Positions 43,245 to 48,455 of a stretch of DNA of 48,455 nt are shown in pieces (position 1 is the stretch's first letter; every line of letters starts with the position of its first letter). This DNA is from a virus. The DNA lies in the IMG/VR virus record IMGVR_UViG_3300025598_000057, positions 1 through 48,455 of that record. One strand, written 5' to 3'. A program made the position numbers and the translations under genes. The notes beneath the pieces were generated by a model. The model did not search any database, was not told where the DNA came from, and saw only the letters and a program-made list of their open reading frames with translations.

Positions 43245-43940
43245 ATGAATGGCTTATCACTTACCGGAAACAAGTTTAACACTGAAGGTTATTGGCGTAC
43301 GCCTTTATTAAATTATATTGATATTAGGTTTACACACGGCCCTAATCCAGTTTATCCTGGGCCAGAGTTCTTAGAATTATTTGATCAAGAAGGGTACGTA
43401 ATAACGAGACTAGAGCAAAACTATGCGGAAGTTAATGGTACCCAGCTAGACTTACATTATAAAGATCAGCATTGTATAAAGAGAAAATGGATGGTACAGG
43501 ATGAAGCGTATATTAAAAAAGAAGGCGTATTTACCGGGGCTTGTCTTAACCATAGTCTATTTCTTGAACGTAGAGGCTTTGCTGATAAAGCTTTAGAACA
43601 ACTTAAAGAGTGGGCTGTATGGAACACTCAAATGTATAAGCTTATTAATTTAAAACCAAAATGGGGTATAGACTTTTCAATAGACTACACTGATAAAGAA
43701 GGTAACGCTATTGAAGTAATACATTACGAGCACGATGAGTTTAGCCTTGATGCTATAGAAGAACGTAGAAATGAAGTAGAAGGTAAGTTTTTAAACACGG
43801 ATTGGAATGATTTTGCTATTGAAATCTTAAAACGAAAAGACGAATGGATAAATCTAGATTTATTTGCACAAGGTGACTGGAAGTGTGCGTATTTAGGCAT
43901 AAAAACAGACAGTCAGAAAATGATATCCTGGGCAGTTTAA
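43245..43940 (+). CDS. conserved-looking hypothetical protein next to terminase (231 aa)
   Basis: Not recognised. A GTG at 43242 directly precedes an ATG at 43245; I prefer ATG. The protein begins MNGLSLTGNKFNTEGYWRTP and contains FTHGPNPVYPGPEFLELFDQ, several Trp residues (KWMVQDEAY, EWAVWNTQMY) and FLERRGFADKALEQLKEWAV. It ends KTDSQKMISWAV. It looks like a compact, soluble alpha/beta protein. Its place between gp17 and the tail genes suggests a head or packaging-related role, with no direct evidence. It shares a short divergent promoter region with gp17. Confidence 0.75.
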   Translation: MNGLSLTGNKFNTEGYWRTPLLNYIDIRFTHGPNPVYPGPEFLELFDQEGYVITRLEQNYAEVNGTQLDLHYKDQHCIKRKWMVQDEAYIKKEGVFTGACLNHSLFLERRGFADKALEQLKEWAVWNTQMYKLINLKPKWGIDFSIDYTDKEGNAIEVIHYEHDEFSLDAIEERRNEVEGKFLNTDWNDFAIEILKRKDEWINLDLFAQGDWKCAYLGIKTDSQKMISWAV

Positions 43941-43951
43941 GTTGATTATTA

Positions 43952-43959
43952 TGTAAATA
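43952..43959 (+). promoter_or_regulatory. late-promoter-like octamer TGTAAATA before 43970-45037
   Basis: Identical to the neck-gene and 28254-29435 octamers; ends 10 bases before the ATG at 43970. Confidence 0.55.
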
Positions 43960-43969
43960 TCTACATAGT

Positions 43970-45037
43970 ATGTTACAAACCGATAGCAGTCTCACATTTC
44001 AGTATCACGACGAACTCAATCCGTTGATATGGGAACAGGGTGTACTTAAACCTGAAATAAAAGAAAAGCTGCTACAAACTGCAGAAGCATTTCTCGAAAC
44101 TGTAGAAATACCAGTTGACGTAGAAGATATAACCTTGACTGGTTCTTTGGCTAATTACAATTACACTAATTACAGCGATTTTGACTTACATATTATAACA
44201 GATTGTAGAGAGTACAATATTAATAAAGATATACTCAAAGATTATTTTAAAGCTAAAAAAACAGTCTGGAACAGCTCTCACGAAATAAAAATCAAAGGCT
44301 ACGATGTTGAGGTCTACATACAAGACATTTTAGAGCCTCATCATTCTTCAGGTGTATATTCTATTAAAAACAATGAATGGCTAGTTAAACCGGTTAAAGC
44401 TGAACACGTTGATAAAAAAGCTATACTTAAAAAAGTAGAAGCTATGAAACAAATGATCGATCACGCATTAAGCGATGATTGTGACTTAGAGTGTGCAGAA
44501 ATGGTGAAATCGAAGTTATTAAAAATGAGACAGGCCGGACTAGAAAAAGACGGAGAGTTCTCTGCGGAAAACTTAGCTTTTAAAGAGCTAAGAAGATCTA
44601 AAGATTTAGAAAGATTAATATTAGGTGTAATTGCTAAAAAAGATAAAGAACTGTCCTTAAACCAGGAGAGTACATTTAAAAACTATTTTAGTATGCCTGG
44701 TATACAAAAAAGCGGTAAGGGTAGTCGCGGTCCTAGACACCAAGGGGTGACGGCTGGTTTAAGTAAGCTTGCAAAAGCTAATACAAAATCAGTCAATGTA
44801 GTCGCTAAAGTACATAGCGGAATGGAGACGCCTTTTCACGAAATTGAGAATCTAAAAAAGAAACCTCAAGGTAAAACTTATATTACACCTCAACTAGCTC
44901 ATACTATTACCGGTCATTACAATATGAATATAGATAAGGTCAGTAACGGAGAACCACGCGGTTTAAGCACTAGTGGTATCAAGATCGGTTACGATCCTGT
45001 TGTAAAAAAATACTATTTAATTAAAAATAAAAAATAA
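43970..45037 (+). CDS. nucleotidyltransferase-fold protein (355 aa)
   Basis: The N-terminal domain has the pol-beta-type nucleotidyltransferase signature: GSLAN at residues 58-62, then YSDFDLHII with Asp70 and Asp72, and a third acidic residue in GYDVEVYIQD (Asp112 or Glu114). It should bind a nucleotide with Mg2+ and could transfer a nucleotidyl group to an unknown acceptor. The middle part is helical (AILKKVEAMKQMIDHALSDD). The C-terminal 100 residues are basic (KSGKGSRGPRHQGVTAGLSK, LKKKPQGKTYITPQ), suggesting nucleic-acid contact or a structural tail. It overlaps the next gene at TAATG. Its position among late structural genes is unexpected for an enzyme. Confidence 0.8.
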   Translation: MLQTDSSLTFQYHDELNPLIWEQGVLKPEIKEKLLQTAEAFLETVEIPVDVEDITLTGSLANYNYTNYSDFDLHIITDCREYNINKDILKDYFKAKKTVWNSSHEIKIKGYDVEVYIQDILEPHHSSGVYSIKNNEWLVKPVKAEHVDKKAILKKVEAMKQMIDHALSDDCDLECAEMVKSKLLKMRQAGLEKDGEFSAENLAFKELRRSKDLERLILGVIAKKDKELSLNQESTFKNYFSMPGIQKSGKGSRGPRHQGVTAGLSKLAKANTKSVNVVAKVHSGMETPFHEIENLKKKPQGKTYITPQLAHTITGHYNMNIDKVSNGEPRGLSTSGIKIGYDPVVKKYYLIKNKK

Positions 45038-45657
45038 TGAGCGAAACTCCAAATTACCAACAAGCTATACTCAATAAAAGTAGAAAAGATAAATTTCTAT
45101 TAGTGTTGGATTTGCCTGATGTTCTTAAAAAAATTAACGCAGTAAGCCAGGAAGGTAGAGAAAGTAAGAGTGTGTTTCTAGATTCTTTACAATATTCAGT
45201 TTACGGTACTGTAGTGCCTCCAACTAATATTAACGCTGCAGCTCTATCATATGCAGGCCAAACTTTAAGTCTATCTACAGGTAAGAGAGAAAAATATGCA
45301 GATATAACAGTTAACTTTACAGTTGACAATGGATTCAATAACTGGTGGGTATTGTGGAAGTGGCTGGATTATATAAACGGAGCGCAAACCAGTATACAGG
45401 ATTCTGATAACTTAAACCCGGCAGCTACTGATTTTCAAGGCAGGCCATTTTATGCAAGTACCGGTAATTTACAACCTTACCAAACCACCATTAATGTGTT
45501 TGGTTTGGATGAATACAACAATAAGAAAATCCGTTGGACGTATTCAAAAGCATTTATTACCAATTTAACTGGAATAACTTATAGTTATAGAGATGCTGAA
45601 CAACTTGAGTCCTCGTTTACGTTCTCATTTAGTCAGTTAAATGCAGAATTACTTTAA
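45037..45657 (+). CDS. tail-tube-family protein (206 aa)
   Basis: A virion protein of the T4 gp19-like tube family. Recognisable elements: KFLLVLDLPDVLKKINAVSQ near the N-terminus, SLQYSVYGTVVPPTNI, YAGQTLSLSTGKREKYADIT, VNFTVDNGFNNWWVLWKWLD (about residues 90-109), INVFGLDEYNNKKI and the C-terminal ESSFTFSFSQLNAELL. It may be a tube subunit, tube initiator or terminator protein. It differs clearly from the second tube protein at 48044. It starts inside the stop codon of the nucleotidyltransferase gene (TAATG) and lies just ahead of the sheath gene. Confidence 0.8.
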   Translation: MSETPNYQQAILNKSRKDKFLLVLDLPDVLKKINAVSQEGRESKSVFLDSLQYSVYGTVVPPTNINAAALSYAGQTLSLSTGKREKYADITVNFTVDNGFNNWWVLWKWLDYINGAQTSIQDSDNLNPAATDFQGRPFYASTGNLQPYQTTINVFGLDEYNNKKIRWTYSKAFITNLTGITYSYRDAEQLESSFTFSFSQLNAELL

Positions 45658-45684
45658 ACTTACAGAGTTTCGTTTCGAAATAGC

Positions 45685-45693
45685 CTAAATAAT
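45685..45693 (+). promoter_or_regulatory. late-promoter-like motif CTAAATAAT before the tail sheath gene
   Basis: Identical to the motif at 21850-21858 and 40336-40344. It lies 14 bases before the sheath ATG at 45708. Confidence 0.6.
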
Positions 45694-45707
45694 AGTATAT
45701 CACTACT

Positions 45708-48023
45708 ATGGCAACTTTACGTACTATACAATCTCCTGGTGTACAAATTAGAGAAGTAGATCTAAGCCAAACAGCGACTTCCCCAAACGGAACAAGCGTG
45801 TTTATCGCAGGTTTTGCAGCTCAAGGACCAACGTCCGAAATTGTAACACTTACATCTGTTTCTGATTTCGCTAATATATACGGTACACCAACAAATGCCG
45901 CTGAACGTTATTTTTATTATTCTGTACAACAACAGTTTACAGGCGGTACAAACGCTCAAGTACAGGTTGCTCGCTTACCATACGGTCCTGCGTTAGGAGA
46001 TGGTTTTTCAGATAAATACAGTGCTTTAGTTTACCCAGTAGTACCTGTAACAAATTCAACCCCGCTTTCTGCTGCAGTACAAGCCGGATATACAGCATTA
46101 TTAAGTAATGCAACATCATATTATTTCGGTCAACCAACATTAATAACACTTTCAGAAACTGATTACATTAATTTAAAGCAAAATAACTTATTCTGGAGTG
46201 CAAGTGCAGGTGGTAATTATCCTACAATTGCCGGATTCGATAGCCTCTCTGGTACAGGTTACGGATTAAACGGTGTTGGTATGATTGTTGTAAATGAAGC
46301 ACAAACAACTATCAACGAAAAGTTCGAAGGCTTCTATTTTAATATTGCTGAAATCAACGCAATTAATCCAAGTACTCCTTATAAAGAAGTACAGGCTTTA
46401 CACACAATTAATGCTAATGGTACATTAGATATAACAAATTCTCCAGTAGTTGGCTTCCAACTTTCTGCTACAGCAGGTAGTAACATTGACAGCGTATCTC
46501 GTACGATTGAAAATATTCCTACATATGACCTAACAATTAGCTCAACAGTAGGTTCAACAAGCTATAGCGATATTGCTATTCTTTCATTAATAAAAGTTAA
46601 AACAACACCTTTTGCTGCTAACCCATTACAATTAACTTATGGTTTACAAGAAGGTCATTCAGTATCGTTCTATTCTAACCGTTTAATTCAGGACGTTAAC
46701 GGCGGTGCTCCTAAGAACGATTTTGCTGAAACAGTAATTAATAACAATTCAGCAAACATTTCCGTATATATTAATCCTTATATTGCTAATCAAACAGCCT
46801 GGATTGATAATAACGGTAATGCGGTAAAATCAGTAAGAGTAATAAAGACAAGTGACGTAACCACTTCACCATCTATACTTGCTGCAGGCTATCAAGCAGC
46901 TGATGCATTATTCCCATTAGGTAATTATGCTGAGTCTTTAAATTTAAGTAACTCTAGTACTAAGCGAATCGGTGACTTACCTAACAAATTAAACTACGTA
47001 TTAAATCAATTAGTAAATACTGATGTATATAACGTAGATGTAGTTGTTGATGCAGGTCTTTCTACTATCAATGCATTTGCCGGTGGAGACGGGTTTTTTG
47101 ATGATACCGCTTATACAGCAACTATTAATTCTGATTTAACTAACCTGTTTACTAACGACGGTACGTTTAGCTTCAGCGGTAACGGTACAGCTACAGGCTG
47201 GAAAGCAGTTACTGACATCTTCAGTCAATTTGCTGGCGATCAACGCAAAGATTGCGTGTATATCTCTGATCCATTACGTAGTATTTTTATACAGGGTGCA
47301 AACTTTAAGACCCTAGACGATAAGACAACAAACTTCTCGAACAACATTTACTGGCCTTTACGTAACTGTTACAATCCTTATAACACAAGCTATACAATTG
47401 CTTACGGTAACTGGGGTGCAGTACAAGACGTATTCACTAATAAATTAGTTTGGGTACCGTTCTCAGGCTATGCTGCAGCAACATTTACAAAGAATGATGC
47501 AGTAGCTTATCCTTGGGGTGCACCTGCTGGTTTAAATCGTGGTACTATTACAGGTCTTGTAGATATTGCGTTGAATCCAAATCAAAAACAACGCGATCTA
47601 CTTTATAAGATTTCTATTAACCCTGTAGTGAACTTCCCTAATGAAGGTCTATCAATCTACGGACAAAAGACAATGTTAAAAGCTCCAAGCGCTTTTGATC
47701 GTATTAACGTTCGTCGTTTATTCCTCTTCTTAGAAAAGTCAGTACTTAATACTTCAAAACTTTTCGTATTTGAACCTAATACAACATTTACACGTAGTAG
47801 ATTAGTTAATACTATTACTCCTGTATTTGAATTAGCTAAAAATACTCAAGGTCTTTACGATTACAAAATCATTTGCAATGATACCAACAACACTCCAGAT
47901 ACTATCGATCAAAATGAGCTTGTTGTAGATATCTACATTAAACCAGTTCGTACTGCTGAGTTTATCTTAGTGAACTTCTATTGCACTAAGACATCTCAAG
48001 ACTTTAACGAATTACTACAATAA
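45708..48023 (+). CDS. gp18: contractile tail sheath protein, T4 gp18-like (771 aa)
   Basis: Forms the contractile sheath that drives the tail tube into the host. The N-terminus is the classic sheath start (SPGVQIREVDLSQTATSPNG), followed by FIAGFAAQGPTSEIVTLTSV. The C-terminal core carries the conserved DLLYKISINPVVNFPNEGLS, GQKTMLKAPSAFDRINVRR and AEFILVNFYCTKTSQDFNEL, which includes strands used to interlock neighbouring subunits. At 771 residues it is longer than T4 gp18 (659), the extra length being in the middle, surface-exposed domains. It is followed 20 bases later by the tube gene. Confidence 0.97.
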   Translation: MATLRTIQSPGVQIREVDLSQTATSPNGTSVFIAGFAAQGPTSEIVTLTSVSDFANIYGTPTNAAERYFYYSVQQQFTGGTNAQVQVARLPYGPALGDGFSDKYSALVYPVVPVTNSTPLSAAVQAGYTALLSNATSYYFGQPTLITLSETDYINLKQNNLFWSASAGGNYPTIAGFDSLSGTGYGLNGVGMIVVNEAQTTINEKFEGFYFNIAEINAINPSTPYKEVQALHTINANGTLDITNSPVVGFQLSATAGSNIDSVSRTIENIPTYDLTISSTVGSTSYSDIAILSLIKVKTTPFAANPLQLTYGLQEGHSVSFYSNRLIQDVNGGAPKNDFAETVINNNSANISVYINPYIANQTAWIDNNGNAVKSVRVIKTSDVTTSPSILAAGYQAADALFPLGNYAESLNLSNSSTKRIGDLPNKLNYVLNQLVNTDVYNVDVVVDAGLSTINAFAGGDGFFDDTAYTATINSDLTNLFTNDGTFSFSGNGTATGWKAVTDIFSQFAGDQRKDCVYISDPLRSIFIQGANFKTLDDKTTNFSNNIYWPLRNCYNPYNTSYTIAYGNWGAVQDVFTNKLVWVPFSGYAAATFTKNDAVAYPWGAPAGLNRGTITGLVDIALNPNQKQRDLLYKISINPVVNFPNEGLSIYGQKTMLKAPSAFDRINVRRLFLFLEKSVLNTSKLFVFEPNTTFTRSRLVNTITPVFELAKNTQGLYDYKIICNDTNNTPDTIDQNELVVDIYIKPVRTAEFILVNFYCTKTSQDFNELLQ

Positions 48024-48029
48024 CCTTTA

Positions 48030-48037
48030 CATAAGTA
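48030..48037 (+). promoter_or_regulatory. late-promoter-like octamer CATAAGTA before the tail tube gene
   Basis: Core TAAGTA ends 6 bases before the ATG at 48044, in the 20-base gap after the sheath gene. Confidence 0.4.
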
Positions 48038-48043
48038 TTTAAT

Positions 48044-48455
48044 ATGTCACAAACAATACAAGACTTCTATAGAGTAGCACAGCAAAGAGACTTTGCTCGT
48101 GACTATATGTTGCGCGTAGTCTCTCTCGGTAATAATATTCTCAACGAAGATGATTTCGTTTATATTACTACAGCTACTCTACCTACTAGAGATATTCAAA
48201 ATCAAACCGCTACTTATATGGGTCTTGATTTTAATATTCCTGGTACAGTAAAGTATACAGGTAGTAATGCTTGGAACGTTGAATTCCGCGCTGATAAAGC
48301 TAGCTTGATTCGTCAAAAGCTTGAAGCTTGGCAAAGAGGCGAAATATTCAATGACCAAACAAGTACAGGTAATCTCGCAGTTCCTGGTCCTGGTTCAGTT
48401 ATTCAACTTCATCAAATTGATGATAAATTGAATGTACTTAACGTATATAACTTAT
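48044..48455 (+). CDS. gp19: tail tube protein, T4 gp19-like (partial, 137 codons in window)
   Basis: Forms the inner tail tube through which DNA passes. The frame opens with ATG at 48044 and is still open at the window edge, so the C-terminus is missing. It begins MSQTIQDFYRVAQQRDFARD. Typical gp19 family elements follow: ITTATLPTRDIQNQTATYMG, LDFNIPGTVKYTGSNAWNVE, FRADKASLIRQKLEAWQRGE and SVIQLHQIDDKLNVL. The placement directly behind the sheath is the standard T4-type order (18 then 19). Confidence 0.93.
   Translation, partial: MSQTIQDFYRVAQQRDFARDYMLRVVSLGNNILNEDDFVYITTATLPTRDIQNQTATYMGLDFNIPGTVKYTGSNAWNVEFRADKASLIRQKLEAWQRGEIFNDQTSTGNLAVPGPGSVIQLHQIDDKLNVLNVYNL

Noticed and set aside
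45762-46149. Minus-strand ORFs inside the tail sheath gene
   Set aside because: The sheath frame is certain from its family motifs; these are shadows.
1-48455. tRNA genes, integrase, attachment sites or insertion sequences
   Set aside because: I looked for these and found no cloverleaf-like sequence, recombinase signature or terminal inverted repeats; a proper tRNA scan could not be run.

Overview
This window is part of the genome of a T4-superfamily (contractile-tailed, myovirus-type) double-stranded DNA phage, not a cellular chromosome. The anchors at the right end are a two-domain large terminase (gp17), a contractile tail sheath (gp18), a tail-tube protein (gp19, cut by the window edge), a second tube-family protein and a gp14-type neck protein. 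The DNA is AT-rich and the genes are tightly packed. No tRNA, integrase, insertion sequence or CRISPR array was seen. The host cannot be named. A short reading frame resembling the C-terminus of an outer-membrane beta-barrel (21916-22044) weakly points to a Gram-negative host.

Layout: (1) 8-1137, four small unknown genes on the minus strand, with one clear terminator, one Shine-Dalgarno sequence and one extended -10 candidate; this looks different from the rest and may be the edge of a non-structural region. (2) 1249-1464, one small plus-strand gene that meets the next block tail to tail. (3) 1461-21832, a long minus-strand block of virion-surface genes: giant Ig/PKD/InlB-type and LamG/propeller-like proteins, three collagen-like fibres with C-terminal S74 chaperone domains, baseplate- or fibre-associated proteins and a zinc-ribbon protein. 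(4) 21916-26092, an accessory island inside the fibre block: an outer-membrane-barrel-like fragment, a GntP/DUF401-like permease, a U32-like plus methyltransferase fusion and two unknown proteins. (5) 26106-39256, more surface genes: two paralogous fibre-type proteins, two S74 collagen-like fibres, a small fibre-associated protein, a LamG protein and two very long Gly-X-Ser/Thr repeat proteins. (6) 39267-48455, the head-neck-tail core: gp14, a highly charged protein, gp17, an unknown protein, a nucleotidyltransferase-fold protein, a tube-like protein, gp18 and gp19.

How it fits together: gp17 packages DNA. gp14, gp18 and gp19 build the neck and contractile tail. Most of the remaining coding capacity goes to long modular fibres and adhesins that probably decorate the tail or baseplate and contact the host or its surroundings. 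Seven fibres share collagen-like shafts, interchangeable bead domains and a few end caps.

Two window-wide signals stand out. First, a T4-late-promoter-like octamer (TATAAATA or variants with core TAA[A/G]TA) lies upstream of most transcription-unit heads on both strands, often only 5-8 bases before the start codon. If it behaves like a T4 late promoter, transcripts would start on or next to the AUG. Second, Shine-Dalgarno sequences are nearly absent, and many genes are joined by TAATATG or TAATG stop-start junctions. Together these suggest leaderless or non-Shine-Dalgarno late expression with translational coupling.
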